Position numbers and translations under genes: made by a program. From positions 1-17,582 of the forward strand of contig JBGPND010000098.1 in NCBI GenBank assembly GCA_041487355.1: a stretch of 17,582 bases of DNA, in the 5' to 3' direction. This stretch comes from JAMXLO01 sp041487355 (GTDB lineage Bacteria > Pseudomonadota > Alphaproteobacteria > Acetobacterales > Acetobacteraceae). The stretch's first letter is position 1. The number at the start of each line of letters is the position of its first letter. Shown here piece after piece: positions 1 through 7,050 of the stretch. The notes beneath the pieces are model-generated. The model did not search any database, had not been told where the DNA came from, and was given only the letters and a program-made list of their open reading frames with translations.

Positions 1-454
1 AGCGTTGTACGAGCCACCGCCGCCGGCGATGTAGCCGCCGTCGCCGCCGGAATAGCCGCCACCGCCGCCACCGCCATCACAGCCAGCCCCAGCCCCGCCG
101 CCGCCAAAGCCGCCATTGCCGCCGGCGCTGCATGAAATATCAACGCCGCCGGCAAGACCGTTGAACCAGGAGCTGCCACCGATGCCCCAGAAACCGCCTT
201 CACCGTTGACGTCTGACGCCCCGTCGCTGTTGAAACCGCCGCCGCCGGATCCCCAGCTAGAGGACGGGGCGCCGCCCCCCTGGCCGATGCCGGCGGTGTT
301 GTAGCCAGGGAACGCACAGGAGCTTCGATAGCCGCAACCGAACGTGGCCGCCGTGGTGATCGAGGCGTCCCAGCCGTTCTGGCCGGCGTCGGCACGGATG
401 CCGCCGCCACCGCCCGCGATCAGCAGGGGGGGTGTTCCCCGGTCCGACGATGAA
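1..454 (-). pseudogene. Glycine-rich (ALK/LTK-like Gly-rich domain) protein fragment, both ends missing
   Basis: The minus strand reads open from about 465 to the window edge and encodes very glycine-rich sequence. It begins LLIAGGGGG and later contains GGFGGGG, a Cys, GGGGGGGYSGG, YIAGGGGSYN and several Trp/Phe/Asn spacers. Blocks of this kind, GGFGGGG-Cys-GGGGGGYxGG, resemble the glycine-rich domain of ALK-type receptors (Pfam Gly_rich, PF12810), which also occurs in bacterial secreted or PEP-CTERM surface proteins. The upstream residues SSFIVGPGNTP (about 428-460) belong to the same protein by pattern but lie in a different frame, the one shared with the transposase. The break is at a run of seven G on the plus strand (426-432). 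The native start is lost, because the segment is fused to an IS5 transposase, and the 3' end lies beyond the window. Function is unknown; extracellular adhesion or binding is a guess. The proline-rich reading of the opposite strand is a shadow. Confidence 0.55.
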
Positions 455-742
455 GCTGCTGTCGATCATGGCGTATTCGTTGTCGGCGTCTGCCGCGAGG
501 TGCTGGAAAACCTGCTCCCAGACACCAGACTCAGCGCAACGGCTGAAGCGCCGGTGCACGTTCTTCCAGTCGCCGAACCGCTCCGGCAGATCGCGCCACG
601 GCATGCCTGTGCGATAGCGATAGAGTACCGCCTCAACGAACCGCCGATTGTCCGCCGCAGTCACCCCCACATGACCCTCCCGCCCTGGCAGCAGGTCTCC
701 GATACGCTCCCATTGATCATCGCGAAGGCCGTAGCGTCGCAT
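455..742 (-). pseudogene. IS5-family transposase, N-terminal third only
   Basis: The protein begins MRRYGLRDDQWERIGDLLPG and continues through RYRTGMPWRDLPERFGDW, KNVHRRFSRC and NEYAMIDS. This is the standard N-terminal (DUF4096-type) region of IS5-family transposases, including the first catalytic Asp in the MIDS motif. In intact relatives the next residues are typically TIVRAHQH. Here, after residue 95 or 96, the sequence becomes SSFIVGPGNTP, which belongs to the glycine-rich protein. The second Asp and the Glu of the DDE triad are missing, so it cannot be active. A good ribosome-binding site (GGGAG) lies just upstream of the ATG. The frame stays open as a chimera until a TAG at 257-259. 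Confidence 0.85.
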
Positions 743-820
743 CGGTCAGCTCCCAACTGGCTGACCCCCTATGAATCGAACTTTGCGCCGCGCCAGAATC
801 CCCTAAATGACGACACGCCC
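455..820 (-). mobile_element. Truncated IS5-family insertion sequence (5' part only)
   Basis: The segment runs from the presumed outer end at about 820 through a short leader and the transposase start at 742 to a sharp loss of transposase similarity at 455-460. Read on the minus strand, the outer end starts GGGCGTGTCGTCATTTAGG and is flanked by CTAG at 820-823, which fits insertion at a TA/CTAG target as known for several IS5 subgroups. The other end of the element, with the second inverted repeat, is absent. Its place is taken by glycine-rich coding sequence. The terminal repeat is assigned by position only, because there is no second copy here to confirm it. Confidence 0.6.
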
Positions 821-854
821 TAGATTTTCTTATGAGCAAAGCGAGTTAGAATAC

Positions 855-889
855 CTGCTGTCCCGGCGCATGCCGGGCCCCAGAAGCAG
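855..889. terminator. GC-rich hairpin, possible terminator or small dispersed repeat
   Basis: CCCGGC at 862-867 and GCCGGG at 872-877 form a perfect 6-bp stem around GCAT. Partly pairing CTGCT (855-859) and AGCAG (885-889) could extend it. It lies 35 bases beyond the stop of the OFA-like transporter and before the IS5 remnant. It could end transcription of that gene, or be a copy of a small dispersed palindrome of the REP type. No T-run follows on the minus strand, so intrinsic termination is not assured. Confidence 0.35.
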
Positions 890-923
890 CGTGCTCCGGT
901 ATCCCCCGGCAATGCTTCCGATG

Positions 924-2162
924 TCATCGATTGACCACTCCGATGTTTGGTCCGAGCTGCACATGTCGCGGCGCCTGCCGTGGCAGGCCGAGCGCGATAG
1001 CCAAGCCGAGCAGGTTGCCACAGCCGGCGATGATCACCGTCGCACTGTAGCTGCGCGTGATATCGAACAGGTAGCCAGCCAGGACCGGCAGGGTCACCGC
1101 CGCCAGACACCACGCGACGTAGAGGCGGCTCGCGATCCGTCCATACTCGGCCGGCGGCCAGTAGAGGGCGATGGCGCCGGCAGTGGAACCCGAGACGAAC
1201 CCATAGCCCATCCCGATCATGCCCAATGCCAAGGCCGCCACCAGCGGTTCCGGCCAGAGCGTCAGCAGCACTGCGCCTGTCAGCGCCAGACCATGTGCAA
1301 GGGCGGACACGAAGGGAACGGGAAATCGGTCGACCAGCCATCCGCCCGCGAGCCGTGCACAGGCAATACTGCCGGTGATCGCGGTCGTCGCGGCCAGCGC
1401 CGTCGCGGTGGCACCGCCGTAGGCGGCGATGATCCCAACCGCCTGACTGAGTACCGTCAGACCGGCTGCGGCAGCGAGGAAGAACACCGCGCAGAGCCGC
1501 AGAAAGACGTCCGTGTGCCGCGTGCCCGGCGCGGTCGTTGCCGAAGCCGCTCGCCGGGGTAGTTCAATTCCGGCATGCACGGCGAAGCCGGTCGCAGCCA
1601 AGCCGGCCAGCAGAAGCGCAACCGCAAGGCCGGCCATTGTGACGCGAAACCCAAACGCCGCATTGGCCCAACCGAACAGTGGCGCGGCGATCATCGCGCC
1701 AGCCGGATAGAGGCTGACGATATAGCCGTTCAACAAGCCTTTCCGGCGCTTCACGAGCAGATTTGCGCCCTGCTGCAGCACCAGGTAAGCCGCACCGCCG
1801 CCGACACCGAACAGCACGCCGTAGCCGATCAACAGCTCGAAGAGCCCGCTCGCGGAAGCCGCCAGTCCGATGCCGATGATGGCGGCCGACATGCTGACCG
1901 CCACGAGCACCCAGGCCGGGGCTACGCCAAACGCAGAGGGTGCCAGGTTCAGGCCAACGGTGAAGCCGACCGACGCGACACCGAACACAAAGGAAAGCGC
2001 GGAGCGCGTGATCCCGAGGTCATGCTCGATCGGCTTGAGGAACACGCTGAACGCGTAGATCGATCCGAGCGGCAGATTGAGGACGGTGACGGCCGCCACC
2101 GCGGACCATGCACGTCGGACACGCTCGCGTGGCACAGCCGGCACGGTAGGAACTTTGCTCAA
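924..2162 (-). CDS. Major facilitator superfamily transporter, OFA (oxalate/formate antiporter)-like
   Basis: The product is a 412-residue integral membrane protein with about twelve hydrophobic segments, predicted to move a small organic anion across the inner membrane. The first helix region, LPLGSIYAFSVFLKPIEHDL followed by GITRS, and the FGVGGGAAYLVLQQ segment resemble the OFA branch of the MFS, whose characterised members carry oxalate, formate or related monocarboxylates. The substrate here is not determined. The start is a TTG at 2160-2162 giving residues MSKVPTVPAVPRE, with GAGG about eight bases upstream. The C-terminal tail (about 15 residues) is hydrophilic. The gene is divergent from a second MFS gene across 122 bases and is followed by a hairpin at 855-889. 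MFS assignment is secure and the OFA assignment moderate; a generic monocarboxylate-type permease is the main alternative. Confidence 0.85.
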   Translation of the reverse strand: MSKVPTVPAVPRERVRRAWSAVAAVTVLNLPLGSIYAFSVFLKPIEHDLGITRSALSFVFGVASVGFTVGLNLAPSAFGVAPAWVLVAVSMSAAIIGIGLAASASGLFELLIGYGVLFGVGGGAAYLVLQQGANLLVKRRKGLLNGYIVSLYPAGAMIAAPLFGWANAAFGFRVTMAGLAVALLLAGLAATGFAVHAGIELPRRAASATTAPGTRHTDVFLRLCAVFFLAAAAGLTVLSQAVGIIAAYGGATATALAATTAITGSIACARLAGGWLVDRFPVPFVSALAHGLALTGAVLLTLWPEPLVAALALGMIGMGYGFVSGSTAGAIALYWPPAEYGRIASRLYVAWCLAAVTLPVLAGYLFDITRSYSATVIIAGCGNLLGLAIALGLPRQAPRHVQLGPNIGVVNR

Positions 2163-2284
2163 GAAAGCCTCGGACGATCGTGTTGCGAAACTCGGATTGC
2201 ATCATCACGGCTTGGCTGCATCAGCGGAAGTGCAGCGAACCGATGTCGGGTCAAAGATTGGAACCGCTGCTATAGTCGCATTGC
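2163..2284. promoter_or_regulatory. Divergent intergenic region between two MFS genes
   Basis: These 122 bases must hold the start signals of both transporters. On the plus strand TATAGT at 2271-2276 resembles a -10 box, but no convincing -35 hexamer sits 16-18 bases upstream. If it is used, transcription would start almost at the ATG at 2285, giving a leaderless or very short-leader mRNA; that agrees with the lack of a Shine-Dalgarno sequence before this ATG. No clear operator palindrome was seen. Confidence 0.3.
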
Positions 2285-3493
2285 ATGACCACGCTCCGCC
2301 CGATCAAGGCGCCGCCACGGATGTCGGCGCGATTGTCCCTGTCCGGGCGACTGCCCTGGGCATTGCTGACTGCCGCGTCGCTCGGAATGTTCACCGCGGC
2401 CGCTAGTGGCACCACGCGCGCGCCGTTCCTGATCGACATGGCGCGCGACCTTTCCGTCAGCGTGCCGCTGGTGGCCAATCTGGTTGCCGCCACCTCGGTC
2501 GCGTGGGGGATTGCGTCGATGGTCGCCGGAGCCGGGTCCGACCGGTGGGGGCGACGACCGTTCCTGATCGGCGGTCCGATCGCACTCGCTCTGGCCTCTT
2601 CTGGCGTCGCGACGGCCGACAGCTTCCTTGCGGTCGCCGCCTGGGCAACGCTTGCCGGCGGCTGCTGCGGCATGTTCACCGGTGTAATCTTCACCGAGGT
2701 CTCCGGACGCGTTTCCACCGGGCAACAGGGGAGAGCGCTGGGCTGGGTCATGAGCGGCCAGTCGCTCACGCTGCTCGTCGGTGTGCCGGTGGCGGCCTGG
2801 GTCGGTTCCCGCATCGGTTGGCGTGGCGTCAATCTCTGCATCGCCGCGCTGGCACTGGCCAGTGCAATAAGCCTGCTGGCAACGACCGCCGCGCGAGCGA
2901 ACGCCGGCTCTGCGACCGGCACAAGGGTGCCGTCGATGCGCGCGGCGCTCTCCCGGCCGGTCTTGCGGCTGCTCAGCATGGGGATCGCCGAACGCGTCTG
3001 CTACGGCCTCGTTGCGGTGTATTACGCGACCTTCCTGCAATCGACCTTCGACCTGTCGCTGAACGCGGTGGCGCTTCCCCTGGCGGTGTTCGCCTTGGGC
3101 AACATCCTGGGCACGTTGCTTGGCGGCCATCTCGCCGATCGACTGCCCAACCGTCTGGGCATCTTCGCGGCTGCGATGCTGGCGTCTGCGGTGGCTGCCC
3201 TGGCCCTGTTCGGATGGCGGGATGATCTGGTGACCTCGGTGGGACTGGGGTTCGGCTATGTCTTCTTCAATGCCATCGCGCGACCTTCGCTGATGGCGTC
3301 ACTGACCGACGTGCCGGAGCACGTGCGCGGAACGGTCATGGGGCTGAATGTCACGTGCTCCAGCATCGGCTGGCTGGGCGCCGCGACGCTTGGCGGCTGG
3401 ATGATCGCGACGTACGGTTTCGCCGGGTTCGGGCCGCTCGCTGCGGCTGTCGCGGTGATCGGCGGCGGACTCGCTTTGGTCCGGCGCCGATGA
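2285..3493 (+). CDS. Major facilitator superfamily efflux-type permease (DHA1/AraJ-like)
   Basis: The 402-residue protein has about twelve predicted membrane helices. After transmembrane segment 2 it carries SDRWGRRPFLIGG, the MFS motif A (G/S-x-x-x-D-R-x-G-R-R); the related GGHLADRLPNRLG follows the segment after the central loop. The central hydrophilic loop lies near residues 200-220. The overall pattern is that of sugar/drug efflux-type DHA1 permeases such as AraJ. Substrate and direction cannot be read from sequence. The ATG at 2285 has no evident ribosome-binding site; an in-frame ATG at 2321 (residue 13) is an alternative that removes only a polar extension. The gene is divergent from the OFA-like transporter and convergent with the ABC operon, separated from the latter by a long palindrome. 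Confidence 0.85.
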   Translation: MTTLRPIKAPPRMSARLSLSGRLPWALLTAASLGMFTAAASGTTRAPFLIDMARDLSVSVPLVANLVAATSVAWGIASMVAGAGSDRWGRRPFLIGGPIALALASSGVATADSFLAVAAWATLAGGCCGMFTGVIFTEVSGRVSTGQQGRALGWVMSGQSLTLLVGVPVAAWVGSRIGWRGVNLCIAALALASAISLLATTAARANAGSATGTRVPSMRAALSRPVLRLLSMGIAERVCYGLVAVYYATFLQSTFDLSLNAVALPLAVFALGNILGTLLGGHLADRLPNRLGIFAAAMLASAVAALALFGWRDDLVTSVGLGFGYVFFNAIARPSLMASLTDVPEHVRGTVMGLNVTCSSIGWLGAATLGGWMIATYGFAGFGPLAAAVAVIGGGLALVRRR

Positions 3494-3543
3494 GGCGGTG
3501 CGCCGCTCGAGCACGTCCAGCACTGCTGGAAACCTGCCGGAAT

Positions 3544-3628
3544 GATGGGTATCGCTGCGCTCAACCCATCCTACGACGTGGCCCTACGACGTGGCCCGTA
3601 GGATGGGTTGAGCGCAGCGATACCCATC
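3544..3628. repeat. 32-bp-arm palindrome (dispersed REP-type element) between convergent genes
   Basis: The left arm 3544-3575 and right arm 3597-3628 are exact reverse complements over 32 bases, around a 21-base centre. The arm starts GATGGGTATCGCTGCGCTCA and continues to CCATCCTACG. Its translation (VGWVERSDTH) often turns up in spurious protein predictions in proteobacterial genomes, which marks it as a dispersed repeat. It lies between the convergent MFS gene and the last ABC gene and could terminate transcription from both sides. The stop codon of the ATPase gene (3627-3629) falls on its edge. Confidence 0.85.
3571..3596 (+). repeat. Two tandem copies of a 13-bp unit in the palindrome centre
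   Basis: CTACGACGTGGCC occurs at 3571-3583 and again, identical, at 3584-3596. The first copy overlaps the inner end of the left arm. The partial sequence CCTACG/CGTAGG at the arm ends suggests that the loop grew by slippage or duplication inside the palindrome. Confidence 0.8.
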
Positions 3629-4721
3629 ACAACTCGCGAGGATCGCTCGCGTTTCCAGTCTCTCTGAACCCGCTCTGACCTACGGCGAGTGTGTCGCCGG
3701 CGCCCAGCGTCAGTTGCTCGGCGAGATGGCAGCGCGCGAAATGACCGGGGGCCAGCTCGCGCAACGACGGAGCCTCCCGCCGGCAGCGTTCCTCGGCGAA
3801 CTGACAGCGCGGATGGAAGTAGCAGCCGGACGGCGGCGACGCAGGGCTGGGAACCTCGCCTTTGAGGATCGCATCGGCTCCCGACACGCGCGGGTCCGGC
3901 ACCGGAACGGCGCGCATCAGCGCGGCGGTATAGGGATGGCGAGGACGCTGGAAAATCGAAGCGGTCGGCGCCAGTTCCACCAGTTGACCGACATACATCA
4001 CCGCCACGCGGTCCGATATGTGGCGCACCACCGAAAGGTCGTGCGCGACGAACACGAAAGTCAGGCGCAGCGAGGACTGCAGTTCCAGCAGCAGGTTCAA
4101 CACCTGCGCCTGCACGGAGACGTCGAGCGCCGAGACGGGTTCATCGGCAACCACAAGTCGCGGGCTCGTCGCCAGGGCGCGGGCGATGCCGATACGCTGG
4201 CGCTGCCCGCCACTGAACGCGTGCGGGAAGCGGTGCATGAATTCCGGACGCAATCCGACGAGCCGCAGCAGTTCGGCCACGCGATCCATCCGTTCCCTGC
4301 GGCGCCTGACGCCGTTGACCAGAAGCGGCTCGCCGACATTGTCGAACAGCGTCATGCGCGGATTGAGCGAGCCGAACGGGTCCTGGAAGATCATCTGGAT
4401 ATCCCGCCGCAGCGGAGCCAGCTCGGCGCGCGACATCGGCGCGAGATCGACAATCTCGTTGCTGCGGGTGCGGTACAATACCTGTCCGTCGGTCGGGTCG
4501 ATGGCGCGCAGGATGCAGCGCGCCGTCGTCGTCTTGCCGCACCCGCTTTCGCCAACCAGGCCCAGCGTTTCGCCTTCCTGCACGGTGAAACTCACGTCGT
4601 CGACCGCACGCACATGGCCGGCGACACGCCGGAACAGGCCCTTTGCAATCGGAAAGAACTTCCGCAGGCCGCGAACCTCGAGCAGTGGCGCGGTCGGGTC
4701 CGCGACAGACAGGCTTGTCAT
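3627..4721 (-). CDS. Oligopeptide/dipeptide-class ABC transporter ATPase (OppF/DppF-like)
   Basis: This is the second nucleotide-binding subunit of the importer encoded upstream; it hydrolyses ATP on the cytoplasmic face. The 364 residues contain, in order, a Walker A GESGCGKTT (about residues 57-65), a Q-loop in MIFQDPFGSLNPR, the ABC signature FSGGQRQR, a Walker B VVADEPVSALD and an H-loop VAHDLS. A C-terminal oligo_HPY domain starts at RHPYTAALM and ends with the cysteine cluster GCYFHPRCQFAEERC; related Opp/Dpp subunits bind an iron-sulfur cluster at this place. The chosen ATG overlaps the upstream stop as ATGA; the frame is open further upstream, but that part only mirrors the preceding gene. 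The last ~25 residues (GAGDTLAVG onward) exceed the usual family end, and the stop codon is supplied at the edge of the palindrome. Confidence 0.93.
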   Translation of the reverse strand: MTSLSVADPTAPLLEVRGLRKFFPIAKGLFRRVAGHVRAVDDVSFTVQEGETLGLVGESGCGKTTTARCILRAIDPTDGQVLYRTRSNEIVDLAPMSRAELAPLRRDIQMIFQDPFGSLNPRMTLFDNVGEPLLVNGVRRRRERMDRVAELLRLVGLRPEFMHRFPHAFSGGQRQRIGIARALATSPRLVVADEPVSALDVSVQAQVLNLLLELQSSLRLTFVFVAHDLSVVRHISDRVAVMYVGQLVELAPTASIFQRPRHPYTAALMRAVPVPDPRVSGADAILKGEVPSPASPPSGCYFHPRCQFAEERCRREAPSLRELAPGHFARCHLAEQLTLGAGDTLAVGQSGFRETGNASDPREL

Positions 4722-5803
4722 GCCGGTTCGGCCAGGTCGCTGTGCAGGAAACAGCTCACCGCCCGTTGCTGCGCGACCGAGTGAAGTATCGGAACGGCCT
4801 TGGTACACCGATCCGGCATGACGTCGTCGCAGCGAGGATGGAACGGACACCCCGATGGGCGGTTGAACGGATGCGGCAATGTGCCCTTGATGATCGGCAG
4901 TGTGGTGCGGGTCTCACCATGCATGCTGGGAATCGATCGCAGCAGTGCCTTGGTGTAGGGATGCCTGGGCGCATGGAAGATGTCGTCCACCGGGCCTTCC
5001 TCCATGACGCGCCCGAGATACATGACGACGACATAGTTCGCCATCTGCGCGATGACGCCAAGGTCGTGGGTGATGAAGATGATCGCGGTGTCGTACTTGC
5101 GCTGCAACTCGCGCAGCAGGGCGAGGATCTGCGCCTGGGTCGTCACGTCGATGGCCGTCGTCGGTTCGTCGGCAATCAGCAGCCTCGGCTTGCAGGAAAG
5201 CGCCATCGCGATCATGGCGCGCTGGCGCAAACCGCCCGAGAGCTGCCACGAATAGGCATCGATGCGTTGCTCCGGCATGGAGATGCCGACATCGCGGAAC
5301 AGATCGACGGTGATGGCGCGTGCATCCCGACGGCTGATCGATCGGCCATCGGGGCGCCATTGGCGGCCGTGCAGTCTGATTGCCTCGATGATCTGCTCGC
5401 CCACCGTGTGCACGGGGCTGAAGGCTGCCATCGGCTCCTGCGGGATGAGCGCGATCTCCGCGCCGCGCAACTCGCGCATCATCCGGCCGCGCGGGGGGAG
5501 CCGGGCGAGGTCGATCGTCTCTTGCGCCGCGCCTTGACGATAGAGGATCTCACCGCTGGTGATGCGCCCTGGCGGTTCGATCAACTGCAGGATCGCCTTC
5601 ATCGTCACGCTCTTGCCGCATCCGCTCTCGCCGACGATGCCGACCACCTGGCCGGGGAACACGTCGAAGCTCACGCCGTCGACGGCGCGAACCGTGCCCT
5701 CGTCCAACTTGAACGAAACACGCAGATCACGGACACGCAGCAGCGGTTCGTCCGTATTTCTGCCGCGGCTGTCGGCCCTAGTGGCTGTATGGATCGGAGG
5801 CAT
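4718..5803 (-). CDS. Oligopeptide/dipeptide-class ABC transporter ATPase (OppD/DppD-like)
   Basis: This is the first nucleotide-binding subunit of the importer, 361 residues from the ATG at 5803. It shows Walker A GESGCGKS (about 58-65), Q-loop IPQEPMAAFSP, signature LSGGLRQRAMIAMAL, Walker B LLIADEPTTAID and H-loop ITHDLG. It then has the oligo_HPY region RHPYTKALLRSIP and the cysteine-bearing GCPFHPRC plus a later Cys. The usual DEPTTALD is DEPTTAID here, a mild change that leaves the catalytic Glu intact. The start is uncertain: the ATG at 5803 overlaps the permease stop by 26 bases, a GTG at 5818 is in frame, and an ATG at 5845 would overlap further. The following ATPase starts at its stop codon (ATGA), indicating coupled translation. 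Confidence 0.92.
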   Translation of the reverse strand: MPPIHTATRADSRGRNTDEPLLRVRDLRVSFKLDEGTVRAVDGVSFDVFPGQVVGIVGESGCGKSVTMKAILQLIEPPGRITSGEILYRQGAAQETIDLARLPPRGRMMRELRGAEIALIPQEPMAAFSPVHTVGEQIIEAIRLHGRQWRPDGRSISRRDARAITVDLFRDVGISMPEQRIDAYSWQLSGGLRQRAMIAMALSCKPRLLIADEPTTAIDVTTQAQILALLRELQRKYDTAIIFITHDLGVIAQMANYVVVMYLGRVMEEGPVDDIFHAPRHPYTKALLRSIPSMHGETRTTLPIIKGTLPHPFNRPSGCPFHPRCDDVMPDRCTKAVPILHSVAQQRAVSCFLHSDLAEPA

Positions 5804-6890
5804 CTCGGAGACCGTCACCCACCAGGTTGAACGCCAGCACGGCAACGATCACGACCAGCCCTGGTATGAGCAGCCAGGGTGCCAGCGCCAGCGTCTGAAT
5901 ATTCTGCGCCTCCTGCAGCAGCACGCCCCAACTGATTGCCGGCGGCCGAATCCCCAAGCCGAGGAAGGACAGCGATGTCTCGTTGATGATCATCACCGGA
6001 ATCGCCAGCGAACTGGTGGCGATGATATGGCTGAGGAAGGTCGGCACCATGTGGCGCAGGATGATCCGCATCCGGCTGCAGCCGGCCAGATTTGCCGCCA
6101 GGACGAAATCCTCCTCACGCAGCGCGAGGAACCGGCCGCGTACCTCGCGTGCAAGCGTGGTCCAGCCGACGAGTGACAAGATCACGGTGATGGCGAAGAA
6201 CACCTGGATCGGTGTCCAGTCGCGTGGTAGCGCCGCCGACAATGCGAGCCAGATCGGGATTGTCGGGACCGACTGCAGCAGCTCGACCAGCCGCTGGATC
6301 ACCTGATCCACGATGCCGCCGAAATAGCCGGAGATGCCGCCCAGCACGACACCAAGGATCACACTGATCGTGACGGCGACAAGCCCGACCGTCATGGAGG
6401 TCTGGGTGCCGCGCATGATCCGCGACCACTGATCGCGTCCCAGGCGGTCGGAGCCGAGCAGGAAAATCCGCTGGCCTGGATCGGCGGCGCCGAGCAGGTG
6501 AATGTTCGTTTCGAACAGGCCAAGGATCCGGTAGCTGTCGCCGCGCGTGAAGAAACTCACGCGGACTTTGCGTTGCGGATCCGCCGTCCATTCCATGCGC
6601 AACGTCACGGGATTGCGCTTGCCGACGATGGCGGGAACCCAGGGGTCCAGGCCGCCCTCGTCGAGGAAATGCAAGGTCTTGACGGGAATGAAGGCCTGGC
6701 GCGCATCGGTCAGTTCGGGACTCTGGGTGCTGAAGAACTCGGGGCACAGGACTACGACGTAGAGGCAGACAAGCACAGCGGCGCTGAACAGAGCGAGGTG
6801 GTGTCTGCGGAATCGCCACCAGACGAGCGTCCAGTTGGACGCAACGGCGATCCGGTCTTCCGCCGCCGATATGGCTTGCGCTTCCGACAT
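5778..6890 (-). CDS. ABC transporter permease (OppC/DppC-like) with a large extracytoplasmic insertion
   Basis: This inner-membrane permease subunit has 370 residues, longer than the roughly 300 usual for DppC. After the first membrane segment (about 32-50) comes a hydrophilic stretch of about 110 residues (52-163). It contains RQAFIPVKTLHFLDEGG, WTADPQRKVRVSFF and FETNIHLLG, then the family hallmark LLGSDRLGRDQWSR (144-157). Five further hydrophobic segments follow, with the ATPase-contacting EAA loop near residues 259-283 (EEDFVLAANLAGCSRM). Long post-TM1 insertions of this type are known in the branch that pairs with large family 5 binding proteins, as in AgpC-like carbohydrate importers. 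The start ATG has GGTGGA upstream. Unlike its neighbours it is separated from the preceding permease by 160 bases that contain a REP palindrome. Confidence 0.92.
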   Translation of the reverse strand: MSEAQAISAAEDRIAVASNWTLVWWRFRRHHLALFSAAVLVCLYVVVLCPEFFSTQSPELTDARQAFIPVKTLHFLDEGGLDPWVPAIVGKRNPVTLRMEWTADPQRKVRVSFFTRGDSYRILGLFETNIHLLGAADPGQRIFLLGSDRLGRDQWSRIMRGTQTSMTVGLVAVTISVILGVVLGGISGYFGGIVDQVIQRLVELLQSVPTIPIWLALSAALPRDWTPIQVFFAITVILSLVGWTTLAREVRGRFLALREEDFVLAANLAGCSRMRIILRHMVPTFLSHIIATSSLAIPVMIINETSLSFLGLGIRPPAISWGVLLQEAQNIQTLALAPWLLIPGLVVIVAVLAFNLVGDGLRDASDPYSH

Positions 6891-6943
6891 GGCGCTAGTC
6901 CACCGACGCCGACAATAGAGGCAACGGCCCGTCCGGCATCCCG

Positions 6944-7033
6944 GTCATTGCGAGGAGCGAAGCGACGCGGCAATCCCGTGGTGAGTGCGCGCCCACCACG
7001 GGATTGCCGCGTCGCTTCGCTCCTCGCAATGAC
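6944..7033. repeat. 40-bp-arm REP palindrome inside the ABC operon
   Basis: Arms 6944-6983 and 6994-7033 are exact reverse complements over 40 bases around a 10-base loop (AGTGCGCGCC). The arm begins GTCATTGCGAGGAGCGAAGC, the well-known REP sequence found in many proteobacteria. It lies between the stop of permease B and the start of permease C, in an operon whose other junctions overlap. In an mRNA it would fold into a very stable hairpin. Such structures are known to affect 3' decay and partial termination, so expression of the downstream genes relative to the upstream ones may be altered. Confidence 0.93.
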
Positions 7034-7050
7034 AACCGAAGGAACATCCG

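Noticed and set aside
116..304. Proline-rich 62-residue plus-strand frame
   Set aside because: It is the complement of the glycine-rich coding strand (GGC/GCC codons), with no independent support.
3544..3628. CRISPR-like repeat arrangement
   Set aside because: There are only two arms in inverted orientation plus one 13-bp tandem pair with no spacers. This is a palindrome, not an array.
4722..4850. N-terminal extension of the OppF-like ATPase by 43 residues
   Set aside because: The extension lies wholly inside the upstream ATPase gene and lacks family similarity; the ATGA overlap gives the natural start.
3714..5830. Long plus-strand frames (about 356 and 395 residues) opposite the two ABC ATPases
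   Set aside because: They have Arg/His/Gln-rich shadow composition, match no family, and lie opposite genes with complete ABC motifs. High GC at third positions explains them.
6944..7033. Operator or riboswitch between the permease genes
   Set aside because: The arm matches the common REP sequence found at many unrelated loci, and a locus-specific control element is not supported.
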